Assembly (NCBI RefSeq): GCF_014650955.1
Contig: NZ_BMVY01000038.1
Coordinates: 1-64,000, forward strand
Origin: Streptomyces tauricus
GTDB lineage: Bacteria > Actinomycetota > Actinomycetes > Streptomycetales > Streptomycetaceae
Direction: 5' to 3'
Length of the DNA stretch: 64,000 nt
Both the position numbers and the translations under genes were made by a program. This document shows positions 1 to 8,035 of the stretch, piece after piece; the stretch's first letter is position 1; every line of letters starts with the position of its first letter. The notes below the pieces were generated by a model. It was not told where the DNA came from. It searched no databases and saw only the letters and a program-made list of their open reading frames with translations.

Positions 1-107
1 AAGCGGCCATCACCCTCGCCTCACTCCTGATGTGGGCGTGACATTTGACGACAGGCCCTAGGTGAGTGAGGGCAAGGCCCGGATGGCGGGTGCGGGCCGT
101 GACGGTT

Positions 108-133
108 GGCCGCGCCGTTCCCCGCGCCCCCGG
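108..133. repeat. Single copy of dispersed GC-rich repeat
   Basis: This is an inverted-orientation copy of the repeat whose forward core is ggggcgcggggaacggcgca, found at many gene ends in the window. It lies beyond the stop codon of the minus-strand gene that ends at 180. The rest of positions 1-179 shows no convincing gene. There is a weak inverted repeat (cctcactc at 19-26, gagtgagg at 64-71) that could be part of a terminator. Confidence 0.6.
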
Positions 134-179
134 TACGCACCGCAGAAGCCGAGCCGGTGGGCGGCGGGGCAGGGGCGGG

Positions 180-776
180 TCACGAATCGGCGTGGTTGCG
201 GTTCAGGCGGAGGGCTGAGGTGAGGAAGAAGAGGCCGCCGAGGAAGGCGTAACCCGCGAGGTTCTTGAGTGAGGCGTCGTCGCCGGCGGCCGAGGCGAAG
301 AACGACGTGCCGGCGAGCGTGGAGATGGCACCGCTGATGATCATCGGCCACTGACCGCCCAGCTTCCGGCGGACCGCGCCCGCGACGAGCTGGACGACTC
401 CCGACAGGACGGCCCACGCCCCCCAGACCCGCAGAACGGCCGGGATGCCGGACGTCGCGGCGACGGCCAGGCCGATGACCGTCAGCGAGCTGACCACGAT
501 GTTCACGAGCAGCGCCGGGGCCTTGACGCCCTCGGCCCGGGCCGCCCGGAGGTCGACGACCGCCGCCGCCACGTCGAACAGCGGGTAGATCACCAGCAGC
601 GTCACACTCACCGGCCCCAGCGTGTCGGCGGTCGCGAACAGCAGGGCCGCCCACACCGCGGCGAAGGCGAAGCGCACGAAGTACAGCTTGCGCAGGGCCG
701 CGGGAACGCCACCGGGGGCGGTTCCGACGAAGGGGTCCACGGGCGAGTTCACGGACGAATTCATGGAGGTGTTCAC
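180..776 (-). CDS. Small polytopic membrane protein, DUF308-like
   Basis: 198-residue hydrophobic protein with a GTG start preceded by AAAGG. After an Asn/Ser/Met-rich N-terminus (residues 1-20) it shows about five or six membrane spans, for example around residues 30-50, 58-75, 88-108, 112-132, 143-160 and 170-190. A short basic stretch (VRRKLGGQW) lies between two of them. The pattern resembles DUF308/HdeD-type membrane proteins; a biochemical role cannot be assigned. It is transcribed away from the TetR gene at 904, and the intergenic region carries two copies of a TetR-type operator, so it is the likely regulated partner, for example a membrane protein induced by a small molecule. Family call moderate, regulation inferred. 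Confidence 0.75.
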   Translation of the reverse strand: MNTSMNSSVNSPVDPFVGTAPGGVPAALRKLYFVRFAFAAVWAALLFATADTLGPVSVTLLVIYPLFDVAAAVVDLRAARAEGVKAPALLVNIVVSSLTVIGLAVAATSGIPAVLRVWGAWAVLSGVVQLVAGAVRRKLGGQWPMIISGAISTLAGTSFFASAAGDDASLKNLAGYAFLGGLFFLTSALRLNRNHADS

Positions 777-813
777 AGGAGTGCCTTTCAGCGGTCCGGT
801 CCGGACGAGAGGG

Positions 814-876
814 AGAACGTTCGGTCACATCACAGCTAAGAGGTAGCCGGGTACGACTGTCAAGACCGAACGTTCT
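814..876. promoter_or_regulatory. Paired TetR-type operators in divergent promoter region
   Basis: The 13-base arm agaacgttcggtc (814-826) recurs as its exact reverse complement at 864-876. Each arm contains the palindrome gaacgttc, and AGACCGAACGTTCT-like sites are typical TetR-family targets. One arm is near the start of the membrane protein gene, the other about 28 bp upstream of the TetR start, so one regulator could control both directions. Confidence 0.65.
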
Positions 877-903
877 GCCTCTTCACTTTGGTACGCTGAC
901 GCC

Positions 904-1509
904 ATGAGCAGGAACCCAGAAGGCGCCAGCACCTCCGAAGCGCGTGCGCGGCTGCTGAACACCGCGACCCGGATCTTCTACGCGGAAGGGATCCACTCGG
1001 TCGGCATCGACCGGATCACCACGGAGGCCCAGGTGACCCGGGCCACGCTCTACCGGCACTTCGCGGGCAAGGAAGAACTCGTCCTCGCGTACCTCGACCA
1101 GGCGGACCAGGGCATCCGGGGCCAGATCGCCGCGGCCCGGGCGAGCAGTGAGTCACCGGTCGAACAGGTCCTGGCCGTCGGCAGGTCCATCACGGAGGGC
1201 ATCCGCTCCCCCGGGTTCCGCGGCTGCGCCTTCCTGAACGCGGCGGCCGAGTATCCCGACGCGACCCAGCCGATCCACCAGGCCGTACTGGCCCACCGGC
1301 AGTGGTTCCTGAACACGGTCACGGAACTGCTGGCCCGGACCGGCGACGAACCCGCCGAGGCGGGCGCCCGTCACCTCGTCATGCTCAGGGACGGCGCGAT
1401 GGCAGCCGGCTGCCTCTTCGACCCGAACCTGATCTCGGAAACCTTCATGCAGGGCGTAGAAGGAATCCTCAGAGTCCGCCGCGAAGCCACCCGGACAGCA
1501 ACAACCTGA
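904..1509 (+). CDS. TetR/AcrR family transcriptional regulator
   Basis: 201 residues, the usual TetR size. The N-terminal helix-turn-helix covers roughly residues 14-60 and ends in the typical TLYRHFAGKEEL recognition-helix signature. The remaining helical part, including FRGCAFLNAAAEYPD, is the ligand-binding and dimer domain of the TetR_C type found in AcrR-like repressors. It probably represses itself and the divergent membrane protein through the paired operators at 814-876. The ligand is unknown. The start ATG is the first in frame and matches family length. Its 3' flank is filled by a tandem repeat array. Confidence 0.92.
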   Translation: MSRNPEGASTSEARARLLNTATRIFYAEGIHSVGIDRITTEAQVTRATLYRHFAGKEELVLAYLDQADQGIRGQIAAARASSESPVEQVLAVGRSITEGIRSPGFRGCAFLNAAAEYPDATQPIHQAVLAHRQWFLNTVTELLARTGDEPAEAGARHLVMLRDGAMAAGCLFDPNLISETFMQGVEGILRVRREATRTATT

Positions 1510-1521
1510 CCCCCACAGAGC

Positions 1522-1690
1522 CAGGGGCGCGGGGAACGGCGCAATCTTTTCCGCCTTCAGGGGCGCGGGGAACGGCGCAATCCTTTCGCCCCTCAGGGAC
1601 GCGGGGAACGGCGCAATCCTTTGCGCCCTTCAGGGGCGCGGGGAACGGCGCAATCCTTTGCGCCCTTCAGGGGCGCGGGGGCCCCGGGGG
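1522..1690. repeat. Tandem array of the dispersed GC-rich repeat
   Basis: Four near-identical units of about 38 bp, plus a partial fifth, fill the space between the TetR stop and the mqnE stop. Each unit starts with ggggcgcggggaacggcgca followed by atc, a short T-run and a C-rich spacer. One copy has ggacgcgg instead of gggcgcgg. The genes on either side converge here, so the array could act in transcription termination. This is the densest copy of the family in the window. Confidence 0.85.
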
Positions 1691-1716
1691 CGGCAGCCCC
1701 CGAGGTGAACCCCGAC

Positions 1717-2880
1717 TCAGAACCGCATGGGCTGCGGAACCTCCCGCCGCCCCGCGGGCGCGGCCTCGTACTCGCGAATGATCTCGTACCGGGTGTTCCG
1801 CTCCACCGGCCGGAACCCCGCGTCCCGGATCAGTTCGAGCAGATCCTCACGGGTCAGCTTGTTCGGCGTGCCGTAGTTGTCGGCGTCGTGCGTGATCTTG
1901 TACTCGACGACCGAGCCGTCCATGTCGTCCGCCCCGTGCTGCAGCGCGAGCTGCGCGGTCTGGACGCCGTGCATGACCCAGAAGACCTTGACGTGCGGCA
2001 CGTTGTCGAACAGCAGCCGCGACACCGCGAAGGTCTTCAGCGCCTCCGCGCCGGTCGCCATCTGCGTACGCGCCTGCAGCCGGTTGCGTACCTTGCCGTC
2101 CTTCATGTCGACGAAGTCGTGCTGGTAGCGCAGCGGGATGAAGACCTGGAAACCGCCGGTCTCGTCCTGCAGTTCACGCAGCCGCAGCACGTGGTCCACC
2201 CGGTGGCGGGGCTCCTCGATGTGCCCGTACAGCATCGTGCACGGGGTCTTGAGGCCCTTCTCGTGCGCGAGGCGGTGGATGCGCGACCAGTCCTCCCAGT
2301 GGGTGCGGTGGTCGACGATGTGCTGCCGGACCTCCCAGTCGAAGATCTCCGCGCCGCCGCCGGTGAGGGATTCGAGACCCGCGTCGATCAGCTCGTCGAG
2401 GATCTCGGAGGCGCTGAGCCCGGAGATCGTCTCGAAGTGGTGGATCTCGGTGGCGGTGAAGGCCTTCAGGGAGACGTTCGGGAGGGCCTTCTTCAGTTCG
2501 CTGAGCGAGCGCGGGTAGTAGCGCCACGGCAGGTTCGGGTGGAGCCCGTTGACGATGTGCAGCTCGGTGAGGTTCTCGCCCTCCATCGCCTTGGCGAGCT
2601 TCACCGCCTCCTCGATGCGCATCGTGTACGCGTCCTTCTCGCCCGGCTTGCGCTGGAACGAGCAGTAGGCGCACGACGCGGTGCACACGTTCGTCATGTT
2701 GAGGTGGCGGTTGACGTTGAAGTGGACGACGTCACCGTTCTTGCGGGTACGCACCTCGTGGGCGAGCCCGCCCAGCCAGGCCAGGTCGTCCGACTCGTAG
2801 AGCGCGATGCCGTCCTCGCGGGTCAGCCGCTCACCGGCCCGGACCTTGTCCTCCAGCTCGCGCTTGAGCCCGACGTCCAT
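1717..2880 (-). CDS. mqnE: Aminofutalosine synthase (radical SAM), MqnE
   Basis: 387 residues from the ATG at 2880, which has a good ribosome site (GGGAGAGG); the open frame runs further upstream without a better start. The radical-SAM cluster motif CxxxCxYC is seen as CTASCAYC at about residues 68-75. The family block HIVNGLHPNLPWRYY follows, then TATEIHH. Length and motifs match MqnE, which joins the 3-enolpyruvoyl benzoate product of MqnA to SAM-derived adenosyl radical to make aminofutalosine. This is an early step of the futalosine route to menaquinone in the cytoplasm. It lies with UbiX-, UbiA- and UbiD-like late-step genes on the same strand, as in S. coelicolor. Confidence 0.95.
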   Translation of the reverse strand: MDVGLKRELEDKVRAGERLTREDGIALYESDDLAWLGGLAHEVRTRKNGDVVHFNVNRHLNMTNVCTASCAYCSFQRKPGEKDAYTMRIEEAVKLAKAMEGENLTELHIVNGLHPNLPWRYYPRSLSELKKALPNVSLKAFTATEIHHFETISGLSASEILDELIDAGLESLTGGGAEIFDWEVRQHIVDHRTHWEDWSRIHRLAHEKGLKTPCTMLYGHIEEPRHRVDHVLRLRELQDETGGFQVFIPLRYQHDFVDMKDGKVRNRLQARTQMATGAEALKTFAVSRLLFDNVPHVKVFWVMHGVQTAQLALQHGADDMDGSVVEYKITHDADNYGTPNKLTREDLLELIRDAGFRPVERNTRYEIIREYEAAPAGRREVPQPMRF

Positions 2881-2954
2881 GCGTGTACCTCTCCCTGTGA
2901 CCTGCGCGTATTCGTGTGGATCGTGCAACGTCCAACCGTACTCCCGCGCCCGTC

Positions 2955-3410
2955 CTACTCCTCCTCGGGCAGCTCGCCCACCCTGTTCTCCCACTTCGTG
3001 GAGAGCACGATGGTCGTACGGGTCCTGGAGACGCCCTTGGTCCCCGACAGCCGGCGGATGGTCCGCTCCAGGCCGTCCACGTCGGACGCCCGGACCTTGA
3101 GCATGTACGAGTCGTCACCGGCGATGAACCAGCAGTCCTCGATCTCGCTGAGGTCCTTCATCCGGCGTGCCACGTCCTCGTGGTCGGCGGCGTCGGAGAG
3201 CGAGATGCCGATGAGGGCGATGACGCCGAGTCCGAGCGAGGCCGAGTCGACCGTCGCGCGGTAGCCGGTGATGACACCGGCCGCCTCCAGGCGGTTGATG
3301 CGGTCGGTGACGCTGGGCCCCGACAGTCCGACGAGGCGACCCAGCTCCGCGTAGGAGGCCCGGCCGTTCTCCCTGAGAGCCTGGATGAGCTGCCTGTCCA
3401 CCGCGTCCAT
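2955..3410 (-). CDS. Lrp/AsnC family transcriptional regulator
   Basis: 151 residues from ATG 3410; the upstream open frame is a shadow of the ubiX-like gene. An N-terminal winged helix (MDAVDRQLIQALRENGRASYA, then LVGLSGPSVTDRINRLEAAGVI) is followed by an RAM/AsnC ligand domain with VRASDVDGLERTIRRL. It sits between the ubiX-like gene and mqnE on the same strand, 74 bp before mqnE. It could respond to an amino acid or aromatic metabolite and regulate the menaquinone genes, but nothing in the sequence proves the target. Confidence 0.93.
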   Translation of the reverse strand: MDAVDRQLIQALRENGRASYAELGRLVGLSGPSVTDRINRLEAAGVITGYRATVDSASLGLGVIALIGISLSDAADHEDVARRMKDLSEIEDCWFIAGDDSYMLKVRASDVDGLERTIRRLSGTKGVSRTRTTIVLSTKWENRVGELPEEE

Positions 3411-3466
3411 GCGATCGATAGCCTTCCGCTGAAAAGTTCCTGAAGTATGAGTGGGTAGCGCTGTGT

Positions 3467-4141
3467 TCAGGTGGTGCGGGAGCCGCCGCCGAGTTCGCCC
3501 TCCCAGCGGCGGTAGAGCGTGTGCCCGACGCCCGCCGCGTCCAGCACCCGCCCGGCGACGAAGTCCACCAGGTCCTGGATGTGCGTGGCCCCCGCGTAGA
3601 ACGCCGGGGAGGCCGGCAGTACGGTCGCGCCGGCGTCGTCGAGCGTGACCAGGTGGCGCAGGGTCTGCCCGTTCAGCGGGGTCTCCCGGACGGCGACGAC
3701 GAGCCTGCGCCGCTCCTTGAGGACGACGCTCGCGGCGCGCTGCAACAGGTCCTTGGACAACCCCAGCGCCACCCCGGCGACACACGCCGTGGACGCGGGC
3801 ACGATGAGCATGCCCTTGGAGGGGTACGAGCCCGAGGACGGCCCCGCCGCCAGGTCCCCCGCGCTCCAGTGCCGTACGTCGTCGACGTCCACCGCGAACG
3901 TGCCGGGCTTGCCGTCGGCCCCCCGGCCGAGCCACTCCCGCAGGTCCTCCTGCCAGTGGGCGTCCCGGAAACTGATCCCGGTCTCGTCGAGCAGGGTGAG
4001 CCGCGAGGCCCGCGAGACGACGAGGTCGACGCTCTCACCGGCCGCGAGGAGAGCGCGCAGCACAGCAGCGGCATACGGCGTTCCGGACGCGCCGGAGACC
4101 CCCACGATCCAAGGCCGACGCTCTGTTTCTCCTGCGTTCAC
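3467..4141 (-). CDS. mqnM: UbiX-like flavin prenyltransferase (MqnM)
   Basis: 224 residues with the UbiX fold: N-terminal GVSGASGTPYAAAVLRAL flavin-binding loop, SYPSKGMLIVPASTACVAG, and a C-terminal VRETPLNGQTLRHLVTLDDAGATVLPASPAFYAG block. UbiX enzymes prenylate FMN with a dimethylallyl group to make the cofactor needed by UbiD decarboxylases. The UbiD partner lies 1.5 kb upstream (5660-7120), with the UbiA-like prenyltransferase between. This matches the late menaquinone (futalosine) set mqnL/mqnP/mqnM. A degenerate segment separates it from mqnP. Confidence 0.93.
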   Translation of the reverse strand: MNAGETERRPWIVGVSGASGTPYAAAVLRALLAAGESVDLVVSRASRLTLLDETGISFRDAHWQEDLREWLGRGADGKPGTFAVDVDDVRHWSAGDLAAGPSSGSYPSKGMLIVPASTACVAGVALGLSKDLLQRAASVVLKERRRLVVAVRETPLNGQTLRHLVTLDDAGATVLPASPAFYAGATHIQDLVDFVAGRVLDAAGVGHTLYRRWEGELGGGSRTT

Positions 4142-4172
4142 ACCTTGAGCCTACCGGCGCGGGACCACTGAC

Positions 4173-4395
4173 TCAGGACTGGAGCCGCGCCTTCGGGCCG
4201 ACGGGCAGCCGGGCTGTGCCGAGCGTCAGCACGCCGAGCGGCGAGTCGGTGGTCAGGGCGGTGCCGTACGGGACGACATCGCGGCCGCGGTAACCGTCGG
4301 AGCCCGGGTTCCACATCGTCACGCAGTGCCCCCGCTGGTACACCTCTCGCGGTATCGCCAACTACCTGGTGGTCGACCCGCTCCAGTCCGTCACC
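4173..4395 (-). pseudogene. Scrambled Uma2-like endonuclease relic with inverted segment
   Basis: On the minus strand, residues GHCVTMWNPGSDGYRGRD followed by VVPYGTALTTDSPLGVLTLG read like the C-terminal part of a Uma2 (DUF820) protein and run to a stop at 4173. The piece expected just before it, GIANYLVVDPLQSVT, is present but on the plus strand at 4351-4395. That suggests a small internal inversion of a dead gene. No intact open frame joins the pieces. A further coding-like stretch on the plus strand (about 4562-4633, MGSFVSADAPALIKKARAEA) may be another fragment of unknown origin. Low to moderate confidence, based on motif memory. Confidence 0.4.
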
Positions 4396-4681
4396 CGACC
4401 GGGAGACGGGTCCGCCAGTCCGCTGAGCCGCACATACGGACGGTCGGCGTCCGGGACGGTCACGGTGGCCTCCCTGGGGTCCTGCTCTCGATGGTAGGCC
4501 GCACGGTAGCGGGACGGAGAGGCCCGGCGTCGCGGCGATACGCAGGGTGTCGTTCGGCATGGGCTCCTTCGTCTCCGCCGACGCCCCCGCCCTCATCAAG
4601 AAAGCCCGCGCCGAGGCGGACGCCACCGGCTGAGGCGCTCCGGCCGAGCCACTCCCACCGTATACGCCGGCTGAAGGTATT

Positions 4682-4730
4682 CAGCCCGTCCGGCGTTCGA
4701 GGACCGGGGGTTCGGGGGCCGCGCCCCCGG
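4682..4730. terminator. GC-rich hairpin downstream of mqnP
   Basis: The segment contains agcccgtccggcgttcgagg followed by a stem tcgggggc/gcccccggg with a 3-base loop, 31 bp past the mqnP stop codon. The first part belongs to a second dispersed element, also seen at 49857-49906. It is placed to end the mqnLP transcript. Confidence 0.55.
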
Positions 4731-4760
4731 GTCAGTGACGGATCTCAGGCTCACCGTCTC

Positions 4761-5663
4761 TCAGACGGTGAGCCCCCGCACCAGCAGGTCCAGCAGCGCG
4801 CACACGAACAGTGCGATACCGATGAAGCCGTTGACCTGGAAGAACGCCCGGTTCAGACGGGACAGGTCGGTCGGGCGGACGATCGTGTGCTCGTACAGGA
4901 ACGCGGCCGCCACGATCAGCAGGCCCAGCCAGAAGAAGACTTCCGCGTCGGTGGCGAGCGCGTACCAGACCAGGAGGCCGGTCGTGATCGCGTGGCAGCC
5001 CCGCGCGCCCCAGATCGCAGCAGGGACACCGAAGCGCGCCGGGACCGACTTCACGCCGACCTCGCGGTCCGTCCGGACGTCCTGGCAGGCGTAGATCAGG
5101 TCGAAGCCGCCGATCCAGATGCCGACCGCGAGGCCGAGGATCACGGCGTCCCACGACCACTCGCCGGTGATCGCCAGCCAGCCGCCGATCGGGCCCATCG
5201 CCTGGGCGAGACCCAGGATGGCCTGCGGGAAGTTCGTGAACCGCTTGCCGTACGGGTAGACCACCATCGGGATCACCGCGATGGGCGCCAGCGCCAGGCA
5301 GAGGGGGTTCAGAAGGGCCGCCGCGCCGAGGAAGAAGACCAGGGCCACCAGCGCGCCCGTCCAGGCGTGCTTCACCGACATCGCGCCGGTGACCAGCTCG
5401 CGGTGGGCCGTACGCGGATTGCGGGCGTCGATCTCCCGGTCGATGATCCGGTTCACGGCCATCGCGAAGGTGCGCAGCCCGACCATCGCGACGGTCACGA
5501 GGAGCAGCCGGCCCCACTGGATGTTGCCGTCCGTCAGGAACATCGCCGTCAGCGCCGCGATGTACGCGAACGGCAGCGCGAAGACGGAGTGCTCGATCAT
5601 GACGAGGCGCAGGAACGCCTTGGTGCGCCCGGGCTGCGGGATCGCCGCTGATGCGCTGCTCAC
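4761..5663 (-). CDS. mqnP: UbiA-family prenyltransferase MqnP
   Basis: 300 residues from GTG 5663, which overlaps the mqnL stop by four bases (GTGA) and indicates translational coupling. About eight membrane spans are visible. The two Asp-rich prenyl-diphosphate/Mg sites are NRIIDREID (about residues 68-76) and QDVRTDRE (about 190). UbiA-like proteins in the futalosine pathway attach the polyprenyl tail to the dihydroxynaphthoate precursor at the membrane. The overlap with a UbiD decarboxylase and nearby UbiX support this assignment over heme O synthase or DNA-damage-related UbiA homologues. Confidence 0.94.
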   Translation of the reverse strand: MSSASAAIPQPGRTKAFLRLVMIEHSVFALPFAYIAALTAMFLTDGNIQWGRLLLVTVAMVGLRTFAMAVNRIIDREIDARNPRTAHRELVTGAMSVKHAWTGALVALVFFLGAAALLNPLCLALAPIAVIPMVVYPYGKRFTNFPQAILGLAQAMGPIGGWLAITGEWSWDAVILGLAVGIWIGGFDLIYACQDVRTDREVGVKSVPARFGVPAAIWGARGCHAITTGLLVWYALATDAEVFFWLGLLIVAAAFLYEHTIVRPTDLSRLNRAFFQVNGFIGIALFVCALLDLLVRGLTV

Positions 5664-7120
5664 GAGAGTCCGTACTCCTTCCAGCGGCGGTCGACCTTCG
5701 CCGCCGTATCCGGGTCCGAGAGGACCATCTCGGGCCAGCCGCCGTCCCGTGTGTAGCCCTCCTCGGGCCATTTGCGGGTGGCGTCGATGCCCGCCTTGCC
5801 ACCCCAGAACTGCTGGTAGGAGGCGTGGTCGAGATGGTCGACCGGCCCTTCGACGACGGTGAGGTCACGGGAGTAGTCCGTGTTGCCCAGCGCGCGCCAC
5901 GCGACCTCGTGCAGGTCGTGGACGTCGCAGTCGGAGTCGACGATCACGATCAGTTTGGTCAGCGACATCATGTGGGCGCCCCAGACGGCGTGCATCACCT
6001 TCTGGGCGTGCTTGGGATACTTCTTGTCGATCGCGACGATCGCGCAGTTGTGGAAGCCGCCCGCCTCGGGGAGGTGGTAGTCCACGATGTCCGGCACGAT
6101 GATCTTGAGGAGGGGGAGGAAGAACCTCTCCGTCGCGCGGCCCAGCGGTCCGTCCTCCGTCGGCGGCCGGCCGACCACGATCGACTGGATCAGCGGGCGC
6201 CTGCGCATCGTGACGCAGTCGATGGTCAGGGCCGGGAAGGGCTCCTGCGGGGTGTAGAAGCCCGTGTGGTCGCCGAAGGGGCCCTCGGGAAGCATCTCGC
6301 CCGGCTCCAGCCAGCCCTCGATGACGACCTCGGCCTGCGCCGGCACCTGGAGCGGCACCGTCTTGCAGTCGACCATCTCGATCCGCTTGCCCTGGAGGAA
6401 CCCGGCGAAGAGGTACTCGTCGATGTCGCCGGGCAGCGGCGCGGTGGAGGCGTACGTCACGGCGGGCGGGCAGCCGAAGGCGATCGCGACCGGCAGCCGC
6501 TCGCCGCGGCGCGCGGCCACCGCGTAGTGGTTGCGGCTGTCCTTGTGGATCTGCCAGTGCATGCCGATGGTGCGCTTGTCGTGGCGCTGGAGGCGGTACA
6601 GCCCGAGGTTGCGGATACCGGACTCGGGGTCCTTGGTGTGGGTGAGGCCGAGGTTGAAGAAGGACCCGCCGTCCTGCGGCCAGGTGAAGAGCGCCGGCAG
6701 CTGGTCCAGGTCGACGTCGTCGCCGGTGAGCACGACCTCCTGGACGGGGGCGTTGTCCGACTTCACCTTCTTCGGCGGTACGTGCGTCATGGCGCCGAGC
6801 TTCCCGAAGGCCTCGCGCACCCCCATGAAGCCCTGCGGCAGCTCGGGTTTCAGCAGTCCGCCGATCTTCTCGCTGATCTCGGCGTACGACTTCAGGCCGA
6901 GCGCCTTGAGCAGGCGGCGGTCCGTCCCGAAGACGTTCATCGCGAGCGGCATCGCCGATCCGCGTACGTTCTCGAAGAGCAGCGCGGGGCCGCCCGCCTT
7001 CTGGACGCGGTCGACGATCTCCCCGACCTCCAGGTACGGGTCCACCTCGGCCTTGATGCGCTGGAGGTCGCCCTCGCGCTCCAGCGCCCGGAGCAGGGAG
7101 CGAAGATCGTCGTAAGCCAT
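5660..7120 (-). CDS. mqnL: UbiD-family decarboxylase MqnL (menaquinone)
   Basis: 486 residues, the normal UbiD length. It starts MAYDDLRSLLRALEREGDL and carries RTIGMHWQIHKDSRNHYA and LPEGPFGDHTGFYTPQEPFP, the region of the conserved Glu residues that work with prenylated FMN. The C-terminal WGAHMMSLTKLIVIVDSDCDVHD block is also typical. It decarboxylates the aromatic acid intermediate in late menaquinone synthesis, using cofactor from the UbiX partner at 3467-4141. It is first of a coupled pair with mqnP. Upstream lies a divergent small-protein gene at 7220. Confidence 0.94.
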   Translation of the reverse strand: MAYDDLRSLLRALEREGDLQRIKAEVDPYLEVGEIVDRVQKAGGPALLFENVRGSAMPLAMNVFGTDRRLLKALGLKSYAEISEKIGGLLKPELPQGFMGVREAFGKLGAMTHVPPKKVKSDNAPVQEVVLTGDDVDLDQLPALFTWPQDGGSFFNLGLTHTKDPESGIRNLGLYRLQRHDKRTIGMHWQIHKDSRNHYAVAARRGERLPVAIAFGCPPAVTYASTAPLPGDIDEYLFAGFLQGKRIEMVDCKTVPLQVPAQAEVVIEGWLEPGEMLPEGPFGDHTGFYTPQEPFPALTIDCVTMRRRPLIQSIVVGRPPTEDGPLGRATERFFLPLLKIIVPDIVDYHLPEAGGFHNCAIVAIDKKYPKHAQKVMHAVWGAHMMSLTKLIVIVDSDCDVHDLHEVAWRALGNTDYSRDLTVVEGPVDHLDHASYQQFWGGKAGIDATRKWPEEGYTRDGGWPEMVLSDPDTAAKVDRRWKEYGLS

Positions 7121-7219
7121 GCGTTCCAGTATCGGCTACTCGCTACGCTGGCTCTGTAAGGGGGGCGGCTCAGCCGGCCCCCGGCTCCGCACGTACTCCA
7201 CAGCAGGGGGAACCACCGC

Positions 7220-7600
7220 ATGCTTCGGGTGCTGATGATCCTGGTGCCGCTGGCACTCAGCATCTACGCCTTCATCGACTGCATCACCACCGATGAGAAG
7301 GACGTCCGCTACATCCCGAAGCCTCTTTGGGCCATCCTCGTGCTGCTGTTCCCGCTCGTCGGCTCCATCTCCTGGCTGATCGTTGGCCGGGTCCGCACCC
7401 CGCGCGACGTCTCCCCGTCCCGCCGGGGCGGCTGGGTCGCGCCCGACGACAACCCCGACTTCCTCAAGTCCCTCAGGGACGAGAGCAAGGGCGGCGCGGA
7501 CGGCACGGAGGACGGAAAGAGCGACGGCAACGGCCACGGCAAGGGCAAGGACGACACGGGCGGCGAGGGTCCTGAGGACACCGCCCCGCCCAAGCCCTGA
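7220..7600 (+). CDS. PLDc_N-domain small membrane protein
   Basis: 126 residues. Two hydrophobic helices (about residues 3-19 and 36-56) flank IDCITTDEKDVRYIPKPLWA, the hallmark of the phospholipase D nuclease N-terminal (PLDc_N) domain found alone in many actinobacterial membrane proteins. The catalytic PLD part is absent. The C-terminal half is a soluble, charged, Gly/Asp/Lys-rich tail (about residues 95-126). Ribosome site AGGGGGAA precedes ATG. It is divergent from mqnL. The function is unknown. Confidence 0.85.
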   Translation: MLRVLMILVPLALSIYAFIDCITTDEKDVRYIPKPLWAILVLLFPLVGSISWLIVGRVRTPRDVSPSRRGGWVAPDDNPDFLKSLRDESKGGADGTEDGKSDGNGHGKGKDDTGGEGPEDTAPPKP

Positions 7601-7646
7601 CGGACGGCGCCGAGCCCGGGCTCGGGCCCTGACGCTCGGCGCCGGG

Positions 7647-7835
7647 TCAGCTCCCGGCGGACGCGGCCAGCCGGTTGAACGCCTGCGTGGTGCGTGGATG
7701 GGCCATCTCGTCCAGCAGGTGCCGCCATTCGAGATCGTCCGAGGCGCCGGAGTGCGTGTCGTCCCAGGCGGCGAGCAGCGAGGTCAGCTCGTTCTCGGGG
7801 GTCGCGACGGTGGTGGCGGTCGTGGAGATGTTCAT
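7647..7835 (-). CDS. 62-residue hypothetical acidic peptide
   Basis: A short gene starting at ATG 7835 with a strong ribosome site (GGAAGGAAG); a longer in-frame extension exists but lacks a good start. The peptide begins MNISTTATTVATPENE, then forms a likely amphipathic helix (LTSLLAAWDDTHSG) and ends FNRLAASAGS. No cysteines and no signal peptide. It lies 200 bp downstream of the sigma/membrane-protein pair on the same strand and could be part of that unit. I do not recognise a family. Confidence 0.6.
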   Translation of the reverse strand: MNISTTATTVATPENELTSLLAAWDDTHSGASDDLEWRHLLDEMAHPRTTQAFNRLAASAGS

Positions 7836-8035
7836 GGCGCTTCCTTCCTGGCGGCGGGGCGGCTTCTGCTGATACTCGGTACCCGGGTCGTACTCGGTAC
7901 TTCGGGCTGAACTTCCTTCTGGACTTTCCGAGTTCAACCTTGCCGCCCTCCGCCCGCCGCCGCCATGAAGGGACCTACCAGACCCGCGGTGGGGCCAGCC
8001 CCACCGCGGGAGTACGGCTGACGCCTGGCACTCCG

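Noticed and set aside
58..828. Long minus-strand open frame of 256 codons
   Set aside because: It overlaps the membrane protein gene (180-776) in another frame, is Arg/Gly/Pro-rich and has no domain; typical high-GC shadow.
1522..1690. Possible CRISPR array
   Set aside because: Units are about 38 bp with almost no unique spacers, the repeat is dispersed elsewhere, and no cas gene is near.
1621..3264. 547-codon plus-strand frame across mqnE
   Set aside because: Starts in the repeat array and runs antisense to mqnE and the Lrp gene; composition is that of a shadow frame.
4138..4626. 162-codon minus-strand frame in the mqnM-mqnP gap
   Set aside because: It does not read the Uma2-like pieces in frame and has no conserved motif; the region looks degenerate rather than coding.
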